This document shows, one piece after another, positions 29,503 through 37,281 of a stretch of DNA of 64,000 nt. The stretch is from Natronococcus sp. A-GB1 (GTDB lineage Archaea > Halobacteriota > Halobacteria > Halobacteriales > Natrialbaceae). A program made the translations under genes and the position numbers. The notes below the pieces were generated by a model. It made no database searches. It was not told the origin of the DNA and saw nothing but the letters and a program-made list of their open reading frames with translations. The stretch covers positions 19,379 to 83,378 of the forward strand of contig NZ_JARUKW010000017.1 of the NCBI RefSeq assembly GCF_029688845.1. Reading direction: 5' to 3'. Position 1 is the stretch's first letter, and the number at the start of each line of letters is the position of its first letter.

Positions 29503-29544
29503 CTCGGCGCTTCGGATGAGACTTTCGAACACCTCCTCGGAACA

Positions 29545-29563
29545 GCGGTGCAGGTTACACCGC
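29545..29563. terminator. Small hairpin after the C69-like gene
   Basis: GCGGTG-7 bases-CACCGC forms a perfect 6-bp stem about 45 bases after the stop at 29502, between two convergent genes. It lacks a clear T-run, so a role in termination is only a guess. Confidence 0.25.
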
Positions 29564-29627
29564 TTGACCACCGATCGAACAACCTGCAGTGCCGGAGTTC
29601 CGTACGTCACGCCCGCGCATCCCGGTC

Positions 29628-30422
29628 TCAGACCGGAGACGTTCGCTCGAGGTCCTGTTCGAGGACCGCATTGACGACCGCTCCGAGGAGAAGGAGGGTA
29701 CTGGCGAAGTACAGCCACGTGAGAAACAGCAAGACACCGCCGATGACTCCGTACGCCTCAAACCCGGCTGCATATCTGCTGTACAGCTGGAACCCGGCCT
29801 GGAGAAACAGCCACCCGACGGAAACGACGAGCGTTCCCGGCAGCGCCGCGCCGAGACTCATCTGCTGCGGTGGCATGACGTAATACATGGGGAGAAACAC
29901 GATCGTGAGCCCAACCACCAGGACGGTCCAGCCGACGAGATCGACGTACGGAAGCTCGACGATGGTCGGACGACTAATGAACGTTCCAACGCCGACCATG
30001 AGACTGACGCCGACGCCGACCAGCCCTAACACTACGACTCCGTCGAGGATTTGGCGTGTGAACGGCGTTTCCACGTCCGCCGCGTAGACCTCGTCGAACG
30101 CCATATCGATCGCTCGAACGACTTTGACCGCCGACCACGCCAAGCCGAGAACGCCGAGGATCGACGCGCCGACTTGCCCCGATTGGTTCTCGAGCGTCTG
30201 ATTTACGATCTCGCGGCCGGACGCCGAGAGATGTCCTTCGACCGCAGCGATGATTCGCTCGGCGAACGCTTCCTCGCCGACGAATGATCCAATCGCCAGC
30301 GTTAGCAGTAGCAACGGGATGATCGAAAAGAACGCATAGTACGCGATGCTGGAAGCGTAGAACGTGATGTGTTCGTCGCTCGCTCGCGCGGCGATCGTTC
30401 GGATACTGTCAAGCCGACTCAT
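29628..30422 (-). CDS. YihY/BrkB-family membrane protein
   Basis: A 264-residue protein from ATG 30422 with about six membrane helices. The family's first-helix pattern ASSIAYYAFFSIIPLLLL, the amphipathic middle with LGLAWSAVKVVRAIDMAFDEVY, and the late GVIGGVLLFLTWLYFASTLL with the acidic end are all there. The family was once called ribonuclease BN and later shown not to be that enzyme; its function is open, with transport proposed. The in-frame ATG at 30518 was rejected because the extra 32 residues run into the repeat element and look random. Confidence 0.88.
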   Translation of the reverse strand: MSRLDSIRTIAARASDEHITFYASSIAYYAFFSIIPLLLLTLAIGSFVGEEAFAERIIAAVEGHLSASGREIVNQTLENQSGQVGASILGVLGLAWSAVKVVRAIDMAFDEVYAADVETPFTRQILDGVVVLGLVGVGVSLMVGVGTFISRPTIVELPYVDLVGWTVLVVGLTIVFLPMYYVMPPQQMSLGAALPGTLVVSVGWLFLQAGFQLYSRYAAGFEAYGVIGGVLLFLTWLYFASTLLLLGAVVNAVLEQDLERTSPV

Positions 30423-30516
30423 ACCGAGCGTACAGGAGGGTCGAAAAAATCGCTGGGCGTGGACGTTGCAAGGCAGCCCGCCGAAGAGGGACGAGGGTGG
30501 CTGCCCCCCACCTCTC

Positions 30517-30598
30517 ATACGGTTTACTGTACGTCAGTCCCGGCGTAACCGCGACCCGTGCGGCGGTTGCGCCGGGACATCGGTACAGCAATCCGTAT
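30517..30598. repeat. 82-bp palindromic intergenic repeat, copy 3
   Basis: It begins ATACGGTTTACTGTAC and ends GTACAGCAATCCGTAT, so the two ends are almost perfectly inverted. The inner GTCCCGGCGTAACCGC pairs with GGCGGTTGCGCCGGGAC. It is almost identical to copy 2. It lies between the BrkB gene start and the end of the ParA operon. Confidence 0.88.
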
Positions 30599-30676
30599 CA
30601 GAGCCCGCGTTCACAGCACCCTCGCTCTCAAAAATACCGACCGGGATCCGCGCTGTCGAGACGGACCGCTCCGACG

Positions 30677-31069
30677 CTACTCCTCGCGGCGCGCCTCGAG
30701 CACCAGCTCGGCGATCCGGTCGGGCTCCTCGGTTGCCAGCCGGAGCACCGCGTCGTGGATCTCGCGGGTCTCCTCGTCGACGACGTCCTCGCGAGCCAGC
30801 GTCGGCGTGATCGTCGTCCGCAGCTTCTTCTCGAAGGCGTCCCAGGTCTCGCCGCGGGCGTACAGCGGGCGCTGGCGGACCGCGTCGTACTCGAAGGCGG
30901 GGCCGCTCTCGGCGGGCGAGTCGGTCGTCGATTCGGCCGCGCTCGCGGATTCTTCCGTCGAGGACTCGAGCAACTCGCCGGCGGACGCGGCCTCGGCCGT
31001 CCCCTCGTCGTCCTCGACGTTCGGCGATTCGGCTGTCTCGGCCTCGAGGTCGTCGAACGGGTTGCTCAT
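30677..31069 (-). CDS. Small acidic ParA-partner protein
   Basis: A 130-residue protein translated from ATG 31069, whose start overlaps the parA stop (ATGA), so the two are coupled. Residues 1-70 are a low-complexity acidic, Ser/Ala-rich tract. Residues 75-130 are more structured: YDAVRQRPLYARGETWDAFE, then KLRTTITPTLAREDVVDEE and DRIAELVLEARREE, predicted mostly helical. No known family was recognised. Genes just downstream of ParA usually encode the DNA-binding or adaptor partner (ParB-like), and the flexible acidic arm could contact ParA. That role is inferred from position only. Confidence 0.7.
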   Translation of the reverse strand: MSNPFDDLEAETAESPNVEDDEGTAEAASAGELLESSTEESASAAESTTDSPAESGPAFEYDAVRQRPLYARGETWDAFEKKLRTTITPTLAREDVVDEETREIHDAVLRLATEEPDRIAELVLEARREE

Positions 31070-31947
31070 CGGTCGACACCTCCGTTCGCGACGATCCCGG
31101 CGAGTTCCTCGTAGGCGGCGATCTGGTCGGAGTCGGGCGCGTAGTCCTGGAGGGGTTGTTCGTGGCTCAGCGATCGGGAGAGCGCCGCCCGGTGGCGAAT
31201 GCCCGGCTTCGGGGGCTCGAGCTCGCCGGCGTCGATGCGTTCGAACTCGTCGGCGGTGATCCGGGCGAACTCGGGGACGACCTCCGGCAGCGGCTGGCCG
31301 GGATTGACCTCGTGTTCGGCCGTGTTCAGGCTCTCGAGCAGCTCCCGGGCCTCGGTGCGCTGGTCGATGCGGTCCTCGAGTTTGTTGGGGACGATCGCGA
31401 GCACCTCGACGTCGATGTACTCGCGGGCGGGCTCGATCAGCCGCTCCATCGTCCGCTTGTAGCCGCCGATGGCGCTCGAGCCGGGCTCGATCGGAATCAC
31501 GACGTTGCCCGTCGCGACCAGGGCGTTGTTGTTGAGCATTCCGGGGTAGGCCGGGCAGTCGAAGACGACGTAGTCGTAGGCCTCGCCCAGCAGAGGGTCG
31601 ACGATCTTGGACTTGACGCGGGCCGATCCCTGCATCGCGCCCGCCAGTTCGGTCTCGACGTCCTCGAGGGAGTCCGAAGAGGGCAGCAGGTCGAACCCGT
31701 ACTCCGTCTGTTGGATGATATCGTGGGGCGTGGCATCGCCCTCCAGGATGACGTTTCCGAGATCCGTCTCGCTGTGGTAGGCCTCCTCGAACCCGAGGCC
31801 GTTCGTCGCGTGTCCGTTCGGGTCCAGATCGACGAACAGCGTCGATCCGCGCTCCGCGAGCTGCCGTGCGAGGTTGATCGAGGTCGTCGACTTTCCGACA
31901 CCGCCTTTCAAGATGACTACGCTTACCGCGCGTGGCTCGTCTGTCAT
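31066..31947 (-). CDS. ParA-family ATPase
   Basis: A 293-residue deviant-Walker ATPase. The P-loop reads ILKGGVGKSTTSINLARQL, with the signature Lys ahead of the GVGKS. FVDLDPNGHATNGLGF is the A' motif and YVVFDCPAYPG the Walker B. ParA proteins move DNA or protein cargoes by ATP-dependent dimerisation on nucleoid DNA. The C-terminal region (about 230-293) is longer than in MinD and helical. It forms an operon with the acidic partner gene and has a palindromic site upstream. Chromosome or replicon segregation, or positioning of another cargo, are both possible. Confidence 0.9.
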   Translation of the reverse strand: MTDEPRAVSVVILKGGVGKSTTSINLARQLAERGSTLFVDLDPNGHATNGLGFEEAYHSETDLGNVILEGDATPHDIIQQTEYGFDLLPSSDSLEDVETELAGAMQGSARVKSKIVDPLLGEAYDYVVFDCPAYPGMLNNNALVATGNVVIPIEPGSSAIGGYKRTMERLIEPAREYIDVEVLAIVPNKLEDRIDQRTEARELLESLNTAEHEVNPGQPLPEVVPEFARITADEFERIDAGELEPPKPGIRHRAALSRSLSHEQPLQDYAPDSDQIAAYEELAGIVANGGVDR

Positions 31948-32074
31948 GGTGTATTCCCATCCACTGATTGAGAGCTCCCTACTCGTCCGTGAACGTCACT
32001 CTCAGCGGATACTGGACACAGCTGATGAGAGGCACATAACCCTGCCGACTTCGATACAATAGCTTACATAGCTC

Positions 32075-32104
32075 CAATAGGTACAGTAGCTAAGCTACCT
32101 ATTG
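32075..32104. promoter_or_regulatory. Nested palindrome upstream of parA (possible parS/operator)
   Basis: CAATAGGTA (32075-32083) and TACCTATTG (32096-32104) are perfect inverted arms. Between and into the right arm lies GTAGCTAAGCTAC (32086-32098), itself a perfect 6-bp palindrome around one base. The site is in an AT-rich divergent region, about 130 bases upstream of the parA start and 100 bases before the acetyltransferase start. It could be the centromere-like site or an operator. Partial copies such as CAATAGC occur around 32058. Confidence 0.5.
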
Positions 32105-32204
32105 TACCATGGATCGCTGACTCGAGCCGTCTCCGACGTGTCGATCTCGTCGCTTCATCGGAGACCCGCAAACTCTTTTGGTAGCAGATGGCCTAGGTCC
32201 GATC

Positions 32205-32801
32205 ATGTACGTCCGAGACGCCAAAAACAGGGAGGAGGTCTGGCTGCTCGACCACATCGAGTCGATGGGGCTCGACGATACGGCGTTTCGCTCCCGCGAC
32301 TACGTGGTCGCCGTCGACGAGGTCTCCGGCCAGAAGGCAGGGTTCGGACGGATTCGGATCCACAGGACCGACCCCGAGGAGGAGGGGCCGACCGAAGTCT
32401 GTGAGCTGACCAGCATCGGCGTCCTCGAGGGATGGCGCGACCAGGGCGTCGGCGCCCACGTCGTCGAACGGCTGCTCGAGTATGCCGGCGACGAGGGGTT
32501 CGACACCGTCTACGCGCTGACGAGCGAGAGCGCCTACCTCGCCCGGTTCGGCTTCCGCCGGATCGACACCGAGCAGCTTCCGGCACCGCTCGAGAAGCGC
32601 CACACGGAAAAGCGCGAGCAGATCGACCCGGACGCGGTGCCGTTAGCGATCGAGGTCGAGCGGTTCCGGATGCCGGAGCGGCTTCGGGAGGCGTTCAAGC
32701 AAGCGACGGAACAACCCGAAGAGGAGGACGACGACGAAAGCGCCGAGGACTTCGGTATCGACCCGGAGACGGCGACGTACAAGTACGATACGGGTCGGTG
32801 A
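32205..32801 (+). CDS. GNAT-family N-acetyltransferase
   Basis: A 198-residue protein starting MYVRDAKNREEVWLLDHIES at ATG 32205. The acetyl-CoA loop appears as VLEGWRDQGVGAHVVERLLE, matching R/Q-x-x-G-x-G/A, preceded by the beta-4 segment VCELTSIGV. ALTSESAYLARFGFRRI matches the usual family ending. The last 25 residues are an acidic tail. The acceptor substrate is unknown. A TATA-like CTCTTTTGG about 28 bases upstream supports the start. Confidence 0.85.
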   Translation: MYVRDAKNREEVWLLDHIESMGLDDTAFRSRDYVVAVDEVSGQKAGFGRIRIHRTDPEEEGPTEVCELTSIGVLEGWRDQGVGAHVVERLLEYAGDEGFDTVYALTSESAYLARFGFRRIDTEQLPAPLEKRHTEKREQIDPDAVPLAIEVERFRMPERLREAFKQATEQPEEEDDDESAEDFGIDPETATYKYDTGR

Positions 32802-32804
32802 GGC

Positions 32805-33218
32805 TTAGGCTCGCGTGTCCTCGACCGCCGGTGTTCCGTCCTCGACGCCCTCGTACTTGTCCTCGAACTCCTGGATGAGCTGGCCCATTTTCGCGTACCA
32901 GTCGTTCAACATCCGCTGCATGTCGTTTGCGATCTGGGTCGGGTCGGTCGGGTAGTAGACGTGGTAGTAGCCGCCCTGGTCGTAGTTGACCTGCTCCTTC
33001 TGGATGAACCCGCTCTGGAGCAGCCGCTGGATCGCTCGGTACGCCGTCGAGCGCTCGCGGTCGACCCGCTCGGCGACCTCGTCGATCGTCAGCGGCTCCT
33101 CGCTCTCGACGAGCGCCCGGAAGCAGTCCTTGTCGAGCTGTTTGAGACCGTGGATACACTCGAGCAGCCCCTCGCACTGCATGTCCTGCTGGAGTTGTTC
33201 CGCCATCGAGTTTGCCAT
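32805..33218 (-). CDS. TrmB/ArsR-like helix-turn-helix transcriptional regulator
   Basis: A 137-residue protein. A winged helix-turn-helix occupies about 25-85: LDKDCFRALVESEEPLTIDE, the recognition helix RERSTAYRAIQRLLQSGFI and a wing with YDQGGYYHVYYPTDP. The C-terminal part is helical and probably dimerises. Cys14 and Cys32 (QCEGLLEC...) could sense redox state or sulfur species, which is an inference. It is divergent from the OsmC gene. Its own upstream region contains TATTGTACAAAG, related to motifs at the thioredoxin and sulfur-cluster promoters. Confidence 0.85.
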   Translation of the reverse strand: MANSMAEQLQQDMQCEGLLECIHGLKQLDKDCFRALVESEEPLTIDEVAERVDRERSTAYRAIQRLLQSGFIQKEQVNYDQGGYYHVYYPTDPTQIANDMQRMLNDWYAKMGQLIQEFEDKYEGVEDGTPAVEDTRA

Positions 33219-33578
33219 TACTGAATCGAAGTAGGAGCCCCGCCGGTATAAGGGTTGTGCGAATATTGTACAAAGTCGAGGAACCGTTTCGTGTCCCGTC
33301 GAGCGCCGGCCAAAACGCCGTGCTCGGGCCGATCGTCGTCGAAGGCGTGGTCGTGTTACCTACGAGATCCGGCTGCGGAAGCGAGCGGGATTGACGTATT
33401 CAGTTTCAGACAAGATGACCGAAGAGCGACCGTCGACAGCGTACCAGTGTTCTCGTTTGGATACCGCCACCCTCGCCGACCGACGCGACGACGTCCCGAG
33501 AGACCGATTCTTGGAATTGTAGAATTTGACCAAGACTTATTCGGCGAGACGGACGACCTGCTAGCAGAGGCCATACTC
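33219..33578. other. Divergent intergenic region, HTH regulator / OsmC
   Basis: This 360-base gap carries the promoters of both neighbours. On the OsmC side ACTTATTC near 33535 fits a TATA box about 40 bases before ATG 33579. On the regulator side the TTATACCGG stretch (reverse strand, about 33243-33251) is a likely TATA box. An open frame crosses the gap in phase with OsmC but has shadow-like composition, so I take it as non-coding. Confidence 0.45.
33266..33273. promoter_or_regulatory. TTGTACAA palindrome upstream of the HTH gene
   Basis: A perfect 8-bp palindrome within GAATATTGTACAAAG, 48 bases upstream of the regulator start. The same 8-mer recurs at 47031-47038 ahead of tusA. Confidence 0.4.
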
Positions 33579-34004
33579 ATGACACGATCGAACGAACCGA
33601 CGACGTACGAACTGACGGGCGAGCGGCTCAGTCCGAGACGGACGCGAATCGACACCGGCGACGCCGAGTTCGTCGTCGGCAAGGACGTCAACCCCGTCGA
33701 GTACTTCCTGGGTGCGGTCCTGGGCTGTCTGAACTCGACGGCGACGATGGTCGCCCGCGACATGGATCTGTCCATCGAGGAGATGAACCTACGGGTCGAG
33801 GGCGACGTCGACTACGCCAGCTACCGCGGTGAGCCCTCCGACGCTCGTTCCGGACTGCAGGATCTGGAGGTGACGATCGCGGTGGAGGCGGACGCGGACG
33901 ACGAGACGCTCGAGTCGTGGCTCGAGGCCGTCGAGGACCGCTGTCCGGTCACCGATAACGTGGAAAACGAGACGTCGCTCGAGGTCGCCGTCGAGTCGGC
34001 CTGA
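33579..34004 (+). CDS. OsmC-family protein
   Basis: A 141-residue OsmC/Ohr-fold protein from ATG 33579. It shows the family's DVNPVEYFLGAVLGCLNSTATM, where the Cys sits in the reactive helix, and the second half ending DRCPVTDNV with the second conserved Cys. In Ohr and OsmC enzymes these two cysteines reduce organic hydroperoxides. Here both are kept, so a thiol peroxidase or sulfur-handling role is plausible. It is divergent from the HTH regulator, which may control it. An upstream in-frame extension was rejected as shadow-like. Confidence 0.88.
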   Translation: MTRSNEPTTYELTGERLSPRRTRIDTGDAEFVVGKDVNPVEYFLGAVLGCLNSTATMVARDMDLSIEEMNLRVEGDVDYASYRGEPSDARSGLQDLEVTIAVEADADDETLESWLEAVEDRCPVTDNVENETSLEVAVESA

Positions 34005-34033
34005 AGCGGCCGTAGCGCATCGACAGCCACACA

Positions 34034-36043
34034 TCAGCCGTCGAACCGGAGCAGCCGCAGCCCGATCAGGCTGACCAGCACGGTCGAACCTTCGTGGCCG
34101 ACCACCGCGACCGGCAGCGGGATTCCAGCCGTGAGGATCGCCACGATCATGATCGCGATCGCGCCGAACGCGATGGCGAAGTTGATGTACAGCGTTCGCC
34201 GCGTCTCCTTGCTGAGTGCGAACGCATACGGTAATCGGTCGAGTCTATCGGACATGAGCACGATGTCGGCCGTCTCGAGGGCGACGTCGGTTCCCGCGCC
34301 GCCCATCCCGATACTGATGTCCGCCGTCGCGAGCGCGGGGGCGTCGTTCACCCCGTCGCCGACCATCGCGACGGCCTCGTGGCGCTCCTGGAGCGCCTCG
34401 ATGTGGTCGACTTTTTCCTCGGGAAGGAGCTCCGCGTACACCTCGTCGATCCCGAGCTCCTCGGCGATGTACTGGGCGACCCGTTCGTTGTCGCCCGTGA
34501 GCATGACGATCTGCTCGACGCCGCGCTCGCGAAGCCGTTCGATGGTCTCGGCCGCGTCGGCCCGGATCGTATCGCTAAAGGCGAGCCAGCCGAGCACCCG
34601 CAGGCGATCGTCGGTTTCCTCGACGACGAGGACGCTCGTCTTTCCGCCGTGCTCGAGGTCGCGGACGGCGTCGAGACCGGCCTCGAGCCCGTCGACCGAT
34701 CGTCCCTCGAGTTCGGTCCGGACGTACCGGGGGTTGCCGATGTGAATCGTTCTCCCCTCGACGGTCGCGTGAACGCCCTTGCCGACGACCGCCTCGAACC
34801 CGGTCGCCGCGGGGATTTCGAGGCCCCGCTCTCGGGCGGCCTCGACGGTCGCCTCGGCGAGGTGGTGCTCGGACCGGGACTGCACCGCGGCCGCGATGGC
34901 GAGCAGTTGCTCGTCGGTCAGCGACTCCCCAGCGACCAGTTCGCCGCGAATTGATCCACCGTCGCCGGAGACGGCGCCTCGAGCGCTCACGTCGGTCAGC
35001 CGGGTGTTGCCCTCCGTCAGAGTCCCGGTCTTGTCGAAGGCGACGGCGTCGACGTTGCCCGCCGTCTCGATGTGTTCGCCGCCCTTGAACAAGACACCCT
35101 GTCGGCCGCCGGCCGAGATCGCCGAGAGCACCGCCGCCGGCGTCGAGATGATGACCGCACAGGGCGACGCCGCGACCATGAGCGTCATCGCGCGGTAGAA
35201 CGTCGGTTCGAACGAGTGGTTCAGCACCGTTATCGGGAGCGCGACCGCGACCGCCGTCATCGCGAGGACGCTCATCACGTAGGGCTGCTCGAAGCGGTCG
35301 ATGAGCTGCTGGGTCGGCGCCCGCTTCTCCTGGGCCCGCTCGACCATGTTGATGAGCCGGGAGATCGCCGACTCCTCCGCTTTGCGGGTGACCTGCACCT
35401 CGAGACTCCCCGTCTCGTTGATCGTCCCGCTGAACACCTCGTCGCCAGGTGCTTTCGTCACGGGAACGGACTCGCCGGTGAGCGAGGACTGATCGACTGT
35501 GCTCTCGCCGGCCTCGACGACGCCGTCTAACGGCAGCCGATCGCCGGGGCGAACGACGAACACGTCGCCGACCTCGACGTCGTCGATCGGCGTCGTCGTT
35601 TCCTGACCGTCGCTGAGGATCCGGGCCGACTCCGGGCGCATCTCGATGAGCGACCTGATCGCGGTTCTCGATCGGCCGATCGCATACTCCTCCAAGACGC
35701 CCGACAGCGAGAACAGAAACAGCAACATCGCGCCCTCGAACGGGGCGCCGATAAACAGCGCGCCGAGCGCCGCGAGGATCATCAGGAGGTCGATCTCCAC
35801 TGCGGGCTCCTGGAGAGCCCTGACGCTCTCTTTGAGTCCGTACCAGCCGCCGAAAACGTAAGCGACCGCGTAGCTGCTCCACACGAGCGACTCCGGAGCG
35901 CCGAACCACCCGCCGAGCAGCCCGGTCACCATCCCGAAAAAGGTGAGCACGACGAACGCCGCTTGCCGTCGGACGACCGGTCGCTCCGCCGGTTCCGTCG
36001 ACCGGTCTGACGCGGCTGAAACCGCGCTCGAGAACGTCTCCAT
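34034..36043 (-). CDS. P1B-type heavy-metal ATPase (P1B-4-like)
   Basis: A 669-residue metal-transporting P-type ATPase from ATG 36043. The order is: membrane helices, actuator motif LTGESVPV, transmembrane metal site ASPCAV (Ser-Pro-Cys at about 293-295), phosphorylation site DKTGTLT (Asp337), GDGVNDAPAL hinge, and a final pair of helices with VVGHEGSTVL. SPC together with HEGxT marks the P1B-4 subgroup, linked to cobalt, iron or other divalent metals. As in that group no N-terminal Cys-rich metal domain is present. The usual SEHPLA motif reads SEHHLA here. An in-frame start at 36094 is possible. Confidence 0.92.
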   Translation of the reverse strand: METFSSAVSAASDRSTEPAERPVVRRQAAFVVLTFFGMVTGLLGGWFGAPESLVWSSYAVAYVFGGWYGLKESVRALQEPAVEIDLLMILAALGALFIGAPFEGAMLLFLFSLSGVLEEYAIGRSRTAIRSLIEMRPESARILSDGQETTTPIDDVEVGDVFVVRPGDRLPLDGVVEAGESTVDQSSLTGESVPVTKAPGDEVFSGTINETGSLEVQVTRKAEESAISRLINMVERAQEKRAPTQQLIDRFEQPYVMSVLAMTAVAVALPITVLNHSFEPTFYRAMTLMVAASPCAVIISTPAAVLSAISAGGRQGVLFKGGEHIETAGNVDAVAFDKTGTLTEGNTRLTDVSARGAVSGDGGSIRGELVAGESLTDEQLLAIAAAVQSRSEHHLAEATVEAARERGLEIPAATGFEAVVGKGVHATVEGRTIHIGNPRYVRTELEGRSVDGLEAGLDAVRDLEHGGKTSVLVVEETDDRLRVLGWLAFSDTIRADAAETIERLRERGVEQIVMLTGDNERVAQYIAEELGIDEVYAELLPEEKVDHIEALQERHEAVAMVGDGVNDAPALATADISIGMGGAGTDVALETADIVLMSDRLDRLPYAFALSKETRRTLYINFAIAFGAIAIMIVAILTAGIPLPVAVVGHEGSTVLVSLIGLRLLRFDG

Positions 36044-36136
36044 ACTACTACTCGTACCGTCGATCGAATAAGTATTCGTCAGTGGACGACGCACCGCGAC
36101 GTCCTCGGGACGGGACGGTGGTGGCTTCGATCGTCG

Positions 36137-36478
36137 TCACTCCCCGTCCCTCCGGAGCGTCCGTCGCCGTCGCTCGAACTCCTCCTCGGCGATTTCCCCG
36201 CGAGCGTAGCGTTCGCGGAGGTCCTCGAGCGCCCGGCCGGAGGTCCCCGTTCGGTCGCGTGCGGTCGAGCCCCCGTCGCGGCTCGCGGCCCAGGCGGCCG
36301 CGATCGCGAGCAGACCGACCGCCAGCAGCGGCCAGAACAGCCAGCCCCAGCTTCCCCAGCCGCCCATCGTTCCGCCGTGGCCCTGCGCGACGGCGGTTCC
36401 CGTCATGCCGACGAGGACGGTGACGGTCGCCACGAGCGCTGATACGTCCCGTCCGAACCGTTCGCGTGCGGTCGTCAT
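36137..36478 (-). CDS. SHOCT-domain membrane/secreted small protein
   Basis: A 113-residue protein from ATG 36478. The N-terminus has a hydrophobic segment (VSALVATVTVLVGMTGTAVA) ending in a possible signal-peptidase site, then a Gly/Trp-rich stretch, a second membrane helix (LFWPLLAVGLLAIAAAWAAS) and a short C-terminal SHOCT module ALEDLRERYARGEIAEEEFE. SHOCT modules often mediate oligomer contacts. The gene lies just upstream of the metal ATPase on the same strand (94-base gap), so it may help metal export or membrane stress response. An in-frame ATG at 36499 is an alternative start. Confidence 0.75.
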   Translation of the reverse strand: MTTARERFGRDVSALVATVTVLVGMTGTAVAQGHGGTMGGWGSWGWLFWPLLAVGLLAIAAAWAASRDGGSTARDRTGTSGRALEDLRERYARGEIAEEEFERRRRTLRRDGE

Positions 36479-36503
36479 GACTTGATCACGTTCGAACATA
36501 CGA

Positions 36504-36517
36504 TATTGTGGCATATA
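36504..36517. promoter_or_regulatory. TATTGT-type motif upstream of the SHOCT gene
   Basis: TATTGTGGCATATA lies 26 bases before the SHOCT gene start in a divergent promoter. It matches the motif at 36633 at 12 of 14 positions. Confidence 0.45.
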
Positions 36518-36627
36518 GGAATAGACGTAAGTTCCCAGCGAGCCGGAAGTATCGAAGGAAGCGTCTTGAGGAGTGCTTCTTACCGCGGCTCGACAAGTCA
36601 TTGCCGGCCAAAAGTCGGTTACGAAGC

Positions 36628-36653
36628 CTATGTATTGTCCCATATATACATAG
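36628..36653. promoter_or_regulatory. Inverted repeat/operator upstream of thioredoxin
   Basis: CTATGTAT and ATACATAG are perfect 8-base inverted arms around TGTCCCATAT. The same stretch contains TATTGTCCCATATA (36633-36646). It lies 37 bases before the thioredoxin ATG, where it would overlap the TATA/BRE region, so it could act as a repressor or activator site. Confidence 0.5.
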
Positions 36654-36689
36654 CTGTTATATCTGACAAGCGCGTACCGTCGTTCGACG

Positions 36690-37118
36690 ATGAGCGACAC
36701 TGCCGACGACGAGCGAGCGCAGATCCGCGAACGGAAGAAACGGGAACTGCAGCGTCGCCTCGAGAACGGCGGCGACCCGAGCGAAGACGGAGTGGAGACG
36801 CCGGCCGAGCCGATCGCGATCGAGGGGCAGGGACACCTCCAGGACGTCGTCGACAGCCACGACGTCGTCCTCGTCGACTGCTACGCCGACTGGTGTGGCC
36901 CCTGCAAGATGCTCGAGCCGACGATCGAGTGGCTGGCCGCCGAAACCGACGCCGCCGTCGCGAAAGTCGACGTCGACGCCCACCAGCGGCTGGCCCAACA
37001 ACTCGGCGCTCGGAGCATCCCGACCCTGGTGCTGTACGTCGACGGCGAACCGGTCGAGCGACTGCTCGGGGCGCAAGACCGGGCGACGCTCGAATCGCTG
37101 ATCGAGCGACACGGTTAG
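36690..37118 (+). CDS. Thioredoxin
   Basis: A 142-residue protein with a charged N-terminal extension (about 1-45, rich in Arg/Glu) before a classical thioredoxin domain. The active site is ADWCGPCKML with Cys69 and Cys72, and the cis-proline loop reads RSIPTLVLYVDGEP. Thioredoxin reduces disulfides using electrons from thioredoxin reductase. The N-terminal helix resembles DNA-binding-subunit-like extensions seen in some archaeal thioredoxins and may control partner choice. It is divergent from the SHOCT/metal ATPase genes and shares a regulatory gap with them. Its TAG stop abuts an 86-bp palindromic repeat. Confidence 0.93.
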   Translation: MSDTADDERAQIRERKKRELQRRLENGGDPSEDGVETPAEPIAIEGQGHLQDVVDSHDVVLVDCYADWCGPCKMLEPTIEWLAAETDAAVAKVDVDAHQRLAQQLGARSIPTLVLYVDGEPVERLLGAQDRATLESLIERHG

Positions 37119-37204
37119 CTATAGTAGGCACTGAACGTCAGTGCGCGCCCGATCGCACGATGGCTGTGTGGTCGGTGTGCAAACAGTTTCAGTTGCTACT
37201 ATAG
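37119..37204. repeat. 86-bp inverted-repeat element after thioredoxin
   Basis: The ends CTATAGTAG (37119-37127) and CTACTATAG (37196-37204) are perfect inverted repeats. Similarity continues inward: GCACTGAACGTCAGTGCGCG on one side and, reversed, CAACTGAAACTGTTTGCACA on the other. The whole element can fold into a long imperfect hairpin. It begins directly after the thioredoxin stop codon. Only one copy was noticed in the window. It looks like a MITE- or REP-type repeat. Confidence 0.7.
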
Positions 37205-37281
37205 TACCGGAGCGAGCGACCGCGTGACAGCGTCGGCCGCGTGACGATACACCGAAAAGGCTCCGCTCGAAAGGACGAATA

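Noticed and set aside
33255..33578. N-terminal extension of OsmC
   Set aside because: The added residues are Arg/Ser/Pro-rich like other shadows, and the OsmC family starts at about ATG 33579.
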